From Panagrolaimus kolymaensis (lineage: Eukaryota; Nematoda; Chromadorea; Rhabditida; Panagrolaimidae): 64,000 nucleotides of DNA. The notes below the pieces were generated by a model that saw only the letters and a list, made by a program, of their open reading frames with translations, did not search any database and was not told where the DNA came from. Below are positions 9,401 to 23,956 of the stretch, piece after piece (the first letter of the stretch is position 1; each line of letters begins with the position of its first letter). The DNA lies in the NCBI GenBank assembly GCA_028622995.1, contig JAJQJQ010000028.1, forward strand, positions 2,108,001 to 2,172,000, given 5' to 3'. The translations under genes and the position numbers were made by a program.

Positions 9401-10305
9401 TATTTTGTTCTAAATATTTTTTATTAATTATTTCAAAATTATTCCAAACGGGATTTTGAATCGCATACCATTTATGACCTTCAACCAAAAATTATATTTT
9501 CACTGTTGCATCAAGCAACAAGCCATGAGTCAAAACATTAAAGAAACTCGTTTTGAATTAGGGCTTGAATTGGACATATGAATATTTTGTTCTAAATATT
9601 TTTTATTAATTATTTCAAAATTATTCTAAACGGGATTTTGAATCGCATACCATTTATGACCTTCAACCAAAAATTATATTTTCACTGTTGCATCAAGCAA
9701 CAAGCCATGAGTCAAAACATTAAAGAAACTCGTTTTGAATTAGGGCTTGAATTGGACATATGAATATTTTGTTCTAAATATTTTTTATTAATTATATAAA
9801 TATTATTCGCAACGGGATTTTGAAACGCATACCATTTATGACCTTCAACCAAAAATTATATTTTTACTGTTGCATCAAGCAACAACCCATGAGTCAAAAC
9901 ATTAATGAAACTCGTTTTGAATTAGGGCTTGAATTGGACATATTAATATTTTGTTCTAAATATTTTTTATTAATTATTTCAAAATTATTCGCAACGGGAT
10001 TTTGAATCGCATACCATTTATGACCTTCAACCAAAAATTATATTTTTACTGTTGCATCAAGCAACAAGCCATGAGTCAAAACATTAATGAAACTCGTTTT
10101 GAATTAGGGCTTGAATTGGACATATTAATATTTTGTTCTAAATATTTTTTATTAATTATTTCAAACTTATTCCAAACGGGATTTTGAATCGCATACCATT
10201 TATGACCTTCAACCAAAAATTATATTTTTACTGTTGCATCAAGCAACAAGCCATGAGTCAAAACATTAATGAAACTCGTTTTGAATTAGGGCTTGAATTG
10301 GACAT
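6484..10305 (+). repeat. Array block rich in F-type units with linked C and AAAG variants
   Basis: Most units to about 9759 are B-F. The cytosine variant (TTTTCACTG) is here nearly always coupled with ATTAAAG (for example units at 7030, 7394, 7940, 8122, 8304, 9214, 9396), alternating irregularly with T/ATTAATG units. Hybrids occur at 8668 and 8850. Units at 9942 and 10124 begin with ATTAATATT instead of ATGAATATT. Confidence 0.75.
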
Positions 10306-12489
10306 ATGAATATTTTGTTCTAAATATTTTTTATTAATTATTTCAAAATTATTCCAAACGGGATTTTGAATCGCATACCATTTATGACCTTCAACCAAAA
10401 ATTATATTTTCACTGTTGCATCAAGCAACAAGCCATGAGTCAAAACATTAATGAAACTCGTTTTGAATTAGGGCTTGAATTGGACATATGAATATTTTAA
10501 GCCAAATATTTTTTATTAATTATATAAATATTATTCGCAACGGGATTTTGAAACGCATACCATTTATGACCTTCAACCAAAAATTATATTTTTACTGTTG
10601 CATCAAGCAACAAGCCATGAGTCAAAACATTAATGAAACTCGTTTTGAATTAGGGCTTGAATTGGACATATTAATATTTTGTTCTAAATATTTTTTATTA
10701 ATTATTTCAAAATTATTCCAAACGGGATTTTGAATCGCATACCATTTATGACCTTCAACCAAAAATTATATTTTCACTGTTGCATCAAGCAACAAGCCAT
10801 GAGTCAAAACATTAATGAAACTCGTTTTGAATTAGGGCTTGAATTTGACATATGAATATTTTAAGCCAAATATTTTTTATTAATTATATAAATATTATTC
10901 GCAACGGGATTTTGAAACGCATACCATTTATGACCTTCAACCAAAAATTATATTTTTACTGTTGCATCAAGCAACAAGCCATGAGTCAAAACATTAATGA
11001 AACTCGTTTTGAATTAGGGCTTGAATTGGACATATGAATATTTTGTTCTAAATATTTTTTATTAATTATTTCAAAATTATTCCAAACGGGATTTTGAATC
11101 GCATACCATTTATGACCTTCAACCAAAAATTATATTTTCACTGTTGCATCAAGCAACAAGCCATGAGTCAAAACATTAATGAAACTCGTTTTGAATTAGG
11201 GCTTGAATTGGACATATGAATATTTTAAGCCAAATATTTTTTATTTATTATATAAATATTATTCGCAACGGGATTTTGAAACGCATACCATTTATGACCT
11301 TCAACCAAAAATTATATTTTTACTGTTGCATCAAGCAACAAGCCATGAGTCAAAACATTAATGAAACTCGTTTTGAATTAGGGCTTGAATTGGACATATG
11401 AATATTTTGTTCTAAATATTTTTTATTAATTATTTCAAAATTATTCCAAACGGGATTTTGAATCGCATACCATTTATGACCTTCAACCAAAAATTATATT
11501 TTCACTGTTGCATCAAGCAACAAGCCATGAGTCAAAACATTAATGAAACTCGTTTTGAATTAGGGCTTGAATTGGACATATGAATATTTTAAGCCAAATA
11601 TTTTTTATTTATTATATAAATATTATTCGCAACGGGATTTTGAAACGCATACCATTTATGACCTTCAACCAAAAATTATATTTTTACTGTTGCATCAAGC
11701 AACAAGCCATGAGTCAAAACATTAATGAAACTCGTTTTGAATTAGGGCTTGAATTGGACATATGAATATTTTAAGCCAAATATTTTTTATTAATTATATA
11801 AATATTATTCGCAACGGGATTTTGAAACGCATACCATTTATGACCTTCAACCAAAAATTATATTTTTACTGTTGCATCAAGCAACAAGCCATGAGTCAAA
11901 ACATTAATGAAACTCGTTTTGAATTAGGGCTTGAATTGGACATATGAATATTTTGTTCTAAATATTTTTTATTAATTATTTCAAAATTATTCCAAACGGG
12001 ATTTTGAATCGCATACCATTTATGACCTTCAACCAAAAATTATATTTTCACTGTTGCATCAAGCAACAAGCCATGAGTCAAAACATTAATGAAACTCGTT
12101 TTGAATTAGGGCTTGAATTGGACATATGAATATTTTAAGCCAAATATTTTTTATTTATTATATAAATATTATTCGCAACGGGATTTTGAAACGCATACCA
12201 TTTATGACCTTCAACCAAAAATTATATTTTTACTGTTGCATCAAGCAACAAGCCATGAGTCAAAACATTAATGAAACTCGTTTTGAATTAGGGCTTGAAT
12301 TGGACATATTAATATTTTGTTCTAAATATTTTTTATTAATTATTTCAAAATTATTCCAAACGGGATTTTGAATCGCATACCATTTATGACCTTCAACCAA
12401 AAATTATATTTTCACTGTTGCATCAAGCAACAAGCCATGAGTCAAAACATTAATGAAACTCGTTTTGAATTAGGGCTTGAATTGGACAT
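10306..12489 (+). repeat. Dimeric higher-order repeat (364 bp)
   Basis: Twelve monomers alternate between B-F-C and A-Y-T types: B-F-C at 10306, 10670, 11034, 11398, 11944, 12308; A-Y-T at 10488, 10852, 11216, 11580, 11762, 12126. One doubled A-Y-T (11580 and 11762) breaks the alternation. Some A units carry TTATTTATTATAT in place of TTATTAATTATAT. Confidence 0.8.
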
Positions 12490-13581
12490 ATGAATATTTT
12501 AAGCCAAATATTTTTTATTAATTATTTCAAAATTATTCGCAACGGGATTTTGAATCGCATACCATTTATGACCTTCAACCAAAAATTATATTTTTACTGT
12601 TGCATCAAGCAACAAGCCATGAGTCAAAACATTAATGAAACTCGTTTTGAATTAGGGCTTGAATTGGACATATTAATATTTTGTTCTAAATATTTTTTAT
12701 TAATTATTTCAAAATTATTCCAAACGGGATTTTGAATCGCATACCATTTATGACCTTCAACCAAAAATTATATTTTTACTGTTGCATCAAGCAACAAGCC
12801 ATGAGTCAAAACATTAATGAAACTCGTTTTGAATTAGGGCTTGAATTGGACATATTAATATTTTGTTCTAAATATTTTTTATTAATTATTTCAAAATTAT
12901 TCGCAACGGGATTTTGAATCGCATACCATTTATGACCTTCAACCAAAAATTATATTTTTACTGTTGCATCAAGCAACAAGCCATGAGTCAAAACATTAAT
13001 GAAACTCGTTTTGAATTAGGGCTTGAATTGGACATATGAATATTTTGTTCTAAATATTTTTTATTAATTATTTCAAAATTATTCCAAACGGGATTTTGAA
13101 TCGCATACCATTTATGACCTTCAACCAAAAATTATATTTTCACTGTTGCATCAAGCAACAAGCCATGAGTCAAAACATTAATGAAACTCGTTTTGAATTA
13201 GGGCTTGAATTGGACATATGAATATTTTAAGCCAAATATTTTTTATTAATTATATAAATATTATTCGCAACGGGATTTTGAAACGCATACCATTTATGAC
13301 CTTCAACCAAAAATTATATTTTTACTGTTGCATCAAGCAACAAGCCATGAGTCAAAACATTAATGAAACTCGTTTTGAATTAGGGCTTGAATTGGACATA
13401 TGAATATTTTAAGCCAAATATTTTTTATTAATTATATAAATATTATTCGCAACGGGATTTTGAAACGCATACCATTTATGACCTTCAACCAAAAATTATA
13501 TTTTTACTGTTGCATCAAGCAACAAGCCATGAGTCAAAACATTAATGAAACTCGTTTTGAATTAGGGCTTGAATTGGACAT
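12490..13581 (+). repeat. Mixed array block with hybrid units
   Basis: Six monomers: an A unit joined to an F/Y hybrid right half at 12490, B-F units beginning ATTAATATT at 12672 and 12854, a B-F-C unit at 13036, then two A-Y-T units. It connects the dimeric block to the uniform block that follows. Confidence 0.7.
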
Positions 13582-14855
13582 ATGAATATTTTGTTCTAAA
13601 TATTTTTTATTAATTATATAAATATTATTCGCAACGGGATTTTGAAACGCATACCATTTATGACCTTCAACCAAAAATTATATTTTTACTGTTGCATCAA
13701 GCAACAAGCCATGAGTCAAAACATTAATGAAACTCGTTTTGAATTAGGGCTTGAATTGGACATATGAATATTTTGTTCTAAATATTTTTTATTAATTATA
13801 TAAATATTATTCGCAACGGGATTTTGAAACGCATACCATTTATGACCTTCAACCAAAAATTATATTTTTACTGTTGCATCAAGCAACAAGCCATGAGTCA
13901 AAACATTAATGAAACTCGTTTTGAATTAGGGCTTGAATTGGACATATGAATATTTTGTTCTAAATATTTTTTATTAATTATATAAATATTATTCGCAACG
14001 GGATTTTGAAACGCATACCATTTATGACCTTCAACCAAAAATTATATTTTTACTGTTGCATCAAGCAACAAGCCATGAGTCAAAACATTAATGAAACTCG
14101 TTTTGAATTAGGGCTTGAATTGGACATATGAATATTTTGTTCTAAATATTTTTTATTAATTATATAAATATTATTCGCAACGGGATTTTGAAACGCATAC
14201 CATTTATGACCTTCAACCAAAAATTATATTTTTACTGTTGCATCAAGCAACAAGCCATGAGTCAAAACATTAATGAAACTCGTTTTGAATTAGGGCTTGA
14301 ATTGGACATATGAATATTTTGTTCTAAATATTTTTTATTAATTATATAAATATTATTCGCAACGGGATTTTGAAACGCATACCATTTATGACCTTCAACC
14401 AAAAATTATATTTTTACTGTTGCATCAAGCAACAAGCCATGAGTCAAAACATTAATGAAACTCGTTTTGAATTAGGGCTTGAATTGGACATATGAATATT
14501 TTGTTCTAAATATTTTTTATTAATTATATAAATATTATTCGCAACGGGATTTTGAAACGCATACCATTTATGACCTTCAACCAAAAATTATATTTTTACT
14601 GTTGCATCAAGCAACAAGCCATGAGTCAAAACATTAATGAAACTCGTTTTGAATTAGGGCTTGAATTGGACATATGAATATTTTGTTCTAAATATTTTTT
14701 ATTAATTATATAAATATTATTCGCAACGGGATTTTGAAACGCATACCATTTATGACCTTCAACCAAAAATTATATTTTTACTGTTGCATCAAGCAACAAG
14801 CCATGAGTCAAAACATTAATGAAACTCGTTTTGAATTAGGGCTTGAATTGGACAT
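13582..14855 (+). repeat. Run of seven near-identical B-Y-T monomers
   Basis: Units at 13582, 13764, 13946, 14128, 14310, 14492 and 14674 read the same at every diagnostic site. Such a uniform run suggests recent amplification of one monomer. Confidence 0.8.
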
Positions 14856-16493
14856 ATGAATATTTTAAGTCAAATATTTTTTATTAATTATATAAATATT
14901 ATTCGCAACGGGATTTTGAAACGCATACCATTTATGACCTTCAACCAAAAATTATATTTTTACTGTTGCATCAAGCAACAAGCCATGAGTCAAAACATTA
15001 ATGAAACTCGTTTTGAATTAGGGCTTGAATTGGACATATGAATATTTTGTTCTAAATATTTTTTATTAATTATTTCAAAATTATTCCAAACGGGATTTTG
15101 AATCGCATACCATTTATGACCTTCAACCAAAAATTATATTTTCACTGTTGCATCAAGCAACAAGCCATGAGTCAAAACATTAATGAAACTCGTTTTGAAT
15201 TAGGGCTTGAATTGGACATATGAATATTTTAAGCCAAATATTTTTTATTAATTATATAAATATTATTCGCAACGGGATTTTGAAACGCATACCATTTATG
15301 ACCTTCAACCAAAAATTATATTTTTACTGTTGCATCAAGCAACAAGCCATGAGTCAAAACATTAATGAAACTCGTTTTGAATTAGGGCTTGAATTGGACA
15401 TATGAATATTTTAAGCCAAATATTTTTTATTAATTATATAAATATTATTCGCAACGGGATTTTGAAACGCATACCATTTATGACCTTCAACCAAAAATTA
15501 TATTTTCACTGTTGCATCAAGCAACAAGCCATGAGTCAAAACATTAATGAAACTCGTTTTGAATTAGGGCTTGAATTGGACATATGAATATTTTGTTCTA
15601 AATATTTTTTATTAATTATTTCAAAATTATTCCAAACGGGATTTTGAATCGCATACCATTTATGACCTTCAACCAAAAATTATATTTTCACTGTTGCATC
15701 AAGCAACAAGCCATGAGTCAAAACATTAATGAAACTCGTTTTGAATTAGGGCTTGAATTGGACATATGAATATTTTAAGCCAAATATTTTTTATTAATTA
15801 TATAAATATTATTCGCAACGGGATTTTGAAACGCATACCATTTATGACCTTCAACCAAAAATTATATTTTTACTGTTGCATCAAGCAACAAGCCATGAGT
15901 CAAAACATTAATGAAACTCGTTTTGAATTAGGGCTTGAATTGGACATATGAATATTTTAAGCCAAATATTTTTTATTAATTATATAAATATTATTCGCAA
16001 CGGGATTTTGAAACGCATACCATTTATGACCTTCAACCAAAAATTATATTTTTACTGTTGCATCAAGCAACAAGCCATGAGTCAAAACATTAATGAAACT
16101 CGTTTTGAATTAGGGCTTGAATTGGACATATGAATATTTTGTTCTAAATATTTTTTATTAATTATATAAATATTATTCGCAACGGGATTTTGAAACGCAT
16201 ACCATTTATGACCTTCAACCAAAAATTATATTTTTACTGTTGCATCAAGCAACAAGCCATGAGTCAAAACATTAATGAAACTCGTTTTGAATTAGGGCTT
16301 GAATTGGACATATGAATATTTTGTTCTAAATATTTTTTATTAATTATATAAATATTATTCGCAACGGGATTTTGAAACGCATACCATTTATGACCTTCAA
16401 CCAAAAATTATATTTTTACTGTTGCATCAAGCAACAAGCCATGAGTCAAAACATTAATGAAACTCGTTTTGAATTAGGGCTTGAATTGGACAT
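14856..16493 (+). repeat. Mixed A-Y and B-F-C block leading to B-Y units
   Basis: A units occur at 14856 (AAGTC variant), 15220, 15402 (C variant), 15766 and 15948, with B-F-C units at 15038 and 15584, then B-Y-T units at 16130 and 16312. A dimeric tendency is visible but irregular. Confidence 0.7.
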
Positions 16494-16676
16494 ATGAATA
16501 TTTTGTTCTAAATATTTTTTATTAATTATATAAATATTATTCGCAACGGGATTTTGAAACGCATACCATTTATGACCTTCAACCAAAAATTATATTTTTA
16601 CTGTTGTCATCAAGCAACAAGCCATGAGTCAAAACATTAATGAAACTCGTTTTGAATTAGGGCTTGAATTGGACAT
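16494..16676 (+). repeat. 183-bp monomer with a single-base insertion
   Basis: CTGTTGTCATCAAG replaces CTGTTGCATCAAG, an extra T at about 16607 that falls inside the second inverted repeat. It shifts the 182-bp grid by one for everything to the right and is the only 1-bp length change I found in the array. Confidence 0.85.
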
Positions 16677-19600
16677 ATGAATATTTTGTTCTAAATATTT
16701 TTTATTAATTATATAAATATTATTCGCAACGGGATTTTGAAACGCATACCATTTATGACCTTCAACCAAAAATTATATTTTTACTGTTGCATCAAGCAAC
16801 AAGCCATGAGTCAAAACATTAATGAAACTCGTTTTGAATTAGGGCTTGAATTGGACATATGAATATTTTGTTCTAAATATTTTTTATTAATTATTTCAAA
16901 ATTATTCCAAACGGGATTTTGAATCGCATACCATTTATGACCTTCAACCAAAAATTATATTTTTACTGTTGCATCAAGCAACAAGCCATGAGTCAAAACA
17001 TTAATGAAACTCGTTTTGAATTAGGGCTTGAATTGGACATATGAATATTTTGTTCTAAATATTTTTTATTAATTATTTCAAAATTATTCCAAACGGGATT
17101 TTGAATCGCATACCATTTATGACCTTCAACCAAAAATTATATTTTTACTGTTGCATCAAGCAACAAGCCATGAGTCAAAACATTAATGAAACTCGTTTTG
17201 AATTAGGGCTTGAATTGGACATATGAATATTTTGTTCTAAATATTTTTTATTAATTATTTCAAAATTATTCGCAACGGGATTTTGAAACGCATACCATTT
17301 ATGACCTTCAACCAAAAATTATATTTTTACTGTTGCATCAAGCAACAAGCCATGTGTCAAAACATTAATGAAACTCGTTTTGAATTAGGGCTTGAATTGG
17401 ACATATGAATATTTTGTTCTAAATATTTTTTATTAATTATTTCAAAATTATTCGCAACGGGATTTTGAAACGCATACCATTTATGACCTTCAACCAAAAA
17501 TTATATTTTTACTGTTGCATCAAGCAACAAGCCATGAGTCAAAACATTAATGAAACTCGTTTTGAATTAGGGCTTGAATTGGACATATGAATATTTTGTT
17601 CTAAATATTTTTTATTAATTATATAAATATTATTCGCAACGGGATTTTGAAACGCATACCATTTATGACCTTCAACCAAAAATTATATTTTTACTGTTGC
17701 ATCAAGCAACAAGCCATGAGTCAAAACATTAATGAAACTCGTTTCTAATTAGGGCTTGAATTGGACATATGAATATTTTAAGTCAAATATTTTTTATTAA
17801 TTATATAAATATTATTCGCAACGGGATTTTGAAACGCATACCATTTATGACCTTCAACCAAAAATTATATTTTTACTGTTGCATCAAGCAACAAGCCATG
17901 AGTCAAAACATTAATGAAACTCGTTTTGAATTAGGGCTTGAATTGGACATATGAATATTTTGTTCTAAATATTTTTTATTAATTATTTCAAAATTATTCC
18001 AAACGGGATTTTGAATCGCATACCATTTATGACCTTCAACCAAAAATTATATTTTTACTGTTGCATCAAGCAACAAGCCATGAGTCAAAACATTAATGAA
18101 ACTCGTTTTGAATTAGGGCTTGAATTGGACATATGAATATTTTGTTCTAAATATTTTTTATTAATTATTTCAAAATTATTCCAAACGGGATTTTGAATCG
18201 CATACCATTTATGACCTTCAACCAAAAATTATATTTTTACTGTTGCATCAAGCAACAAGCCATGAGTCAAAACATTAATGAAACTCGTTTTGAATTAGGG
18301 CTTGAATTGGACATATGAATATTTTGTTCTAAATATTTTTTATTAATTATTTCAAAATTATTCCAAACGGGATTTTGAATCGCATACCATTTATGACCTT
18401 CAACCAAAAATTATATTTTTACTGTTGCATCAAGCAACAAGCCATGAGTCAAAACATTAATGAAACTCGTTTTGAATTAGGGCTTGAATTGGACATATGA
18501 ATATTTTGTTCTAAATATTTTTTATTAATTATTTCAAAATTATTCCAAACGGGATTTTGAATCGCATACCATTTATGACCTTCAACCAAAAATTATATTT
18601 TTACTGTTGCATCAAGCAACAAGCCATGAGTCAAAACATTAATGAAACTCGTTTTGAATTAGGGCTTGAATTGGACATATGAATATTTTGTTCTAAATAT
18701 TTTTTATTAATTATTTCAAAATTATTCCAAACGGGATTTTGAATCGCATACCATTTATGACCTTCAACCAAAAATTATATTTTTACTGTTGCATCAAGCA
18801 ACAAGCCATGAGTCAAAACATTAATGAAACTCGTTTTGAATTAGGGCTTGAATTGGACATATGAATATTTTGTTCTAAATATTTTTTATTAATTATTTCA
18901 AAATTATTCGCAACGGGATTTTGAAACGCATACCATTTATGACCTTCAACCAAAAATTATATTTTTACTGTTGCATCAAGCAACAAGCCATGTGTCAAAA
19001 CATTAATGAAACTCGTTTTGAATTAGGGCTTGAATTGGACATATGAATATTTTGTTCTAAATATTTTTTATTAATTATTTCAAAATTATTCCAAACAGGA
19101 TTTTGAATCGCATACCATTTATGACCTTCAACCAAAAATTATATTTTTACTGTTGCATCAAGCAACAAGCCATGAGTCAAAACATTAATGAAACTCGTTT
19201 TGAATTAGGGCTTGAATTGGACATATGAATATTTTGTTCTAAATATTTTTTATTAATTATTTCAAAATTATTCCAAACGGGATTTTGAATCGCATACCAT
19301 TTATGACCTTCAACCAAAAATTATATTTTTACTGTTGCATCAAGCAACAAGCCATGAGTCAAAACATTAATGAAACTCGTTTTGAATTAGGGCTTGAATT
19401 GGACATATGAATATTTTGTTCTAAATATTTTTTATTAATTATTTCAAAATTATTCCAAACGGGATTTTGAATCGCATACCATTTATGACCTTCAACCAAA
19501 AATTATATTTTTACTGTTGCATCAAGCAACAAGCCATGAGTCAAAACATTAATGAAACTCGTTTTGAATTAGGGCTTGAATTGGACATATAAATATTTTG

Positions 19601-20498
19601 TTCTAAATATTTTTTATTAATTATTTCAAAATTATTCCAAACGGGATTTTGAATCGCATACCATTTATGACCTTCAACCAAAATTTATATTTTTACTGTT
19701 GCATCAAGCAACAAGCCATGAGTCAAAACATTAATGAAACTCGTTTTGAATTAGGGCTTGAATTGGACATATAAATATTTTGTTCTAAATATTTTTTATT
19801 AATTATTTCAAAATTATTCCAAACGGGATTTTGAATCGCATACCATTTATGACCTTCAACCAAAAATTATATTTTTACTGTTGCATCAAGCAACAAGCCA
19901 TGAGTCAAAACATTAATGAAACTCGTTTTGAATTAGGGCTTGAATTGGACATATGAATATTTTGTTCTAAATATTTTTTATTAATTATTTCAAAATTATT
20001 CCAAACGGGATTTTGAATCGCATACCATTTATGACCTTCAACCAAAAATTATATTTTTACTGTTGCATCAAGCAACAAGCCATGAGTCAAAACATTAATG
20101 AAACTCGTTTTGAATTAGGGCTTGAATTGGACATATAAATATTTTGTTCTAAATATTTTTTATTAATTATTTCAAAATTATTCCAAACGGGATTTTGAAT
20201 CGCATACCATTTATGACCTTCAACCAAAAATTATATTTTTACTGTTGCATCAAGCAACAAGCCATGAGTCAAAACATTAATGAAACTCGTTTTGAATTAG
20301 GGCTTGAATTGGACATATGAATATTTTGTTCTAAATATTTTTTATTAATTATTTCAAAATTATTCGCAACGGGATTTTGAAACGCATACCATTTATGACC
20401 TTCAACCAAAAATTATATTTTTACTGTTGCATCAAGCAACAAGCCATGAGTCAAAACATTAATGAAACTCGTTTTGAATTAGGGCTTGAATTGGACAT
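16677..20498 (+). repeat. Array block dominated by F-T monomers
   Basis: Mostly B-F-T units. F/Y hybrids occur at 17223, 17405, 18861 and 20317. The rare CATGTGTC variant appears at 17351 and 18989, exactly nine monomers (1638 bp) apart. An A unit with AAGTC lies at 17769. Several units around 19.5-20.1 kb end in ACATATAAAT rather than ACATATGAAT. Confidence 0.75.
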
Positions 20499-22136
20499 AT
20501 GAATATTTTGTTCTAAATATTTTTTATTAATTATATAAATATTATTCGCAACGGGATTTTGAAACGCATACCATTTATGACCTTCAACCAAAAATTATAT
20601 TTTTACTGTTGCATCAAGCAACAAGCCATGAGTCAAAACATTAATGAAACTCGTTTTGAATTAGGGCTTGAATTGGACATATGAATATTTTGTTCTAAAT
20701 ATTTTTTATTAATTATATAAATATTATTCGCAACGGGATTTTGAAACGCATACCATTTATGACCTTCAACCAAAAATTATATTTTTACTGTTGCATCAAG
20801 CAACAAGCCATGAGTCAAAACATTAATGAAACTCGTTTTGAATTAGGGCTTGAATTGGACATATGAATATTTTGTTCTAAATATTTTTTATTAATTATAT
20901 AAATATTATTCGCAACGGGATTTTGAAACGCATACCATTTATGACCTTCAACCAAAAATTATATTTTTACTGTTGCATCAAGCAACAAGCCATGAGTCAA
21001 AACATTAATGAAACTCGTTTTGAATTAGGGCTTGAATTGGACATATGAATATTTTGTTCTAAATATTTTTTATTAATTATATAAATATTATTCGCAACGG
21101 GATTTTGAAACGCATACCATTTATGACCTTCAACCAAAAATTATATTTTTACTGTTGCATCAAGCAACAAGCCATGAGTCAAAACATTAATGAAACTCGT
21201 TTTGAATTAGGGCTTGAATTGGACATATGAATATTTTGTTCTAAATATTTTTTATTAATTATATAAATATTATTCGCAACGGGATTTTGAAACGCATACC
21301 ATTTATGACCTTCAACCAAAAATTATATTTTTACTGTTGCATCAAGCAACAAGCCATGAGTCAAAACATTAATGAAACTCGTTTTGAATTAGGGCTTGAA
21401 TTGGACATATGAATATTTTGTTCTAAATATTTTTTATTAATTATATAAATATTATTCGCAACGGGATTTTGAAACGCATACCATTTATGACCTTCAACCA
21501 AAAATTATATTTTTACTGTTGCATCAAGCAACAAGCCATGAGTCAAAACATTAATGAAACTCGTTTTGAATTAGGGCTTGAATTGGACATATGAATATTT
21601 TGTTCTAAATATTTTTTATTAATTATATAAATATTATTCGCAACGGGATTTTGAAACGCATACCATTTATGACCTTCAACCAAAAATTATATTTTTACTG
21701 TTGCATCAAGCAACAAGCCATGAGTCAAAACATTAATGAAACTCGTTTTGAATTAGGGCTTGAATTGGACATATGAATATTTTGTTCTAAATATTTTTTA
21801 TTAATTATATAAATATTATTCGCAACGGGATTTTGAAACGCATACCATTTATGACCTTCAACCAAAAATTATATTTTTACTGTTGCATCAAGCAACAAGC
21901 CATGAGTCAAAACATTAATGAAACTCGTTTTGAATTAGGGCTTGAATTGGACATATGAATATTTTGTTCTAAATATTTTTTATTAATTATATAAATATTA
22001 TTCGCAACGGGATTTTGAAACGCATACCATTTATGACCTTCAACCAAAAATTATATTTTTACTGTTGCATCAAGCAACAAGCCATGAGTCAAAACATTAA
22101 TGAAACTCGTTTTGAATTAGGGCTTGAATTGGACAT
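20499..22136 (+). repeat. Run of nine near-identical B-Y-T monomers
   Basis: Nine consecutive units, 20499 to 22136, match at all diagnostic sites. Together with 13582-14855 it shows that the same monomer type expanded separately in two places. Confidence 0.8.
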
Positions 22137-23956
22137 ATGAATATTTTGTTCTAAATATTTTTTATTAATTATTTCAAAATTATTCCAAACGGGATTTTGA
22201 ATCGCATACCATTTATGACCTTCAACCAAAAATTATATTTTTACTGTTGCATCAAGCAACAAGCCATGAGTCAAAACATTAATGAAACTCGTTTTGAATT
22301 AGGGCTTGAATTGGACATATGAATATTTTGTTCTAAATATTTTTTATTAATTATATAAATATTATTCGCAACGTGATTTTGAAACGCATACCATTTATGA
22401 CCTTCAACCAAAAATTATATTTTTACTGTTGCATCAAGCAACAAGCCATGAGTCAAAACATTAATGAAACTCGTTTTGAATTAGGGCTTGAATTGGACAT
22501 ATGAATATTTTGTTCTAAATATTTTTTATTAATTATTTCAAAATTATTCCAAACGGGATTTTGAATCGCATACCATTTATGACCTTCAACCAAAAATTAT
22601 ATTTTTACTGTTGCATCAAGCAACAAGCCATGAGTCAAAACATTAATGAAACTCGTTTTGAATTAGGGCTTGAATTGGACATATGAATATTTTGTTCTAA
22701 ATATTTTTTATTAATTATATAAATATTATTCGCAACGGGATTTTGAAACGCATACCATTTATGACCTTCAACCAAAAATTATATTTTTACTGTTGCATCA
22801 AGCAACAAGCCATGAGTCAAAACATTAATGAAACTCGTTTTGAATTAGGGCTTGAATTGGACATATGAATATTTTGTTCTAAATATTTTTTATTAATTAT
22901 ATAAATATTATTCGCAACGGGATTTTGAAACGCATACCATTTATGACCTTCAACCAAAAATTATATTTTTACTGTTGCATCAAGCAACAAGCCATGAGTC
23001 AAAACATTAATGAAACTCGTTTTGAATTAGGGCTTGAATTGGACATATGAATATTTTGTTCTAAATATTTTTTATTAATTATTTCAAAATTATTCCAAAC
23101 GGGATTTTGAATCGCATACCATTTATGACCTTCAACCAAAAATTATATTTTTACTGTTGCATCAAGCAACAAGCCATGAGTCAAAACATTAATGAAACTC
23201 GTTTTGAATTAGGGCTTGAATTGGACATATGAATATTTTGTTCTAAATATTTTTTATTAATTATTTCAAAATTATTCCAAACGGGATTTTGAATCGCATA
23301 CCATTTATGACCTTCAACCAAAAATTATATTTTCACTGTTGCATCAAGCAACAAGCCATGAGTCAAAACATTAATGAAACTCGTTTTGAATTAGGGCTTG
23401 AATTGGACATATGAATATTTTGTTCTAAATATTTTTTATTAATTATATAAATATTATTCGCAACGGGATTTTGAAACGCATACCATTTATGACCTTCAAC
23501 CAAAAATTATATTTTCACTGTTGCATCAAGCAACAAGCCATGAGTCAAAACATTAATGAAACTCGTTTTGAATTAGGGCTTGAATTGGACATATGAATAT
23601 TTTAAGCCAAATATTTTTTATTAATTATATAAATATTATTCGCAACGGGATTTTGAAACGCATACCATTTATGACCTTCAACCAAAAATTATATTTTCAC
23701 TGTTGCATCAAGCAACAAGCCATGAGTCAAAACATTAATGAAACTCGTTTTGAATTAGGGCTTGAATTGGACATATGAATATTTTGTTCTAAATATTTTT
23801 TATTAATTATTTCAAAATTATTCCAAACGGGATTTTGAATCGCATACCATTTATGACCTTCAACCAAAAATTATATTTTCACTGTTGCATCAAGCAACAA
23901 GCCATGAGTCAAAACATTAATGAAACTCGTTTTGAATTAGGGCTTGAATTGGACAT
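22137..23956 (+). repeat. Alternating F-T and Y-T units, changing to the C variant
   Basis: F units (22137, 22501, 23047, 23229) are mixed with Y units (22319, 22683, 22865, 23411). The C variant reappears from 23229 onward and dominates much of the following 13 kb. One unit (22319) has ACGTGAT for ACGGGAT. Confidence 0.7.
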
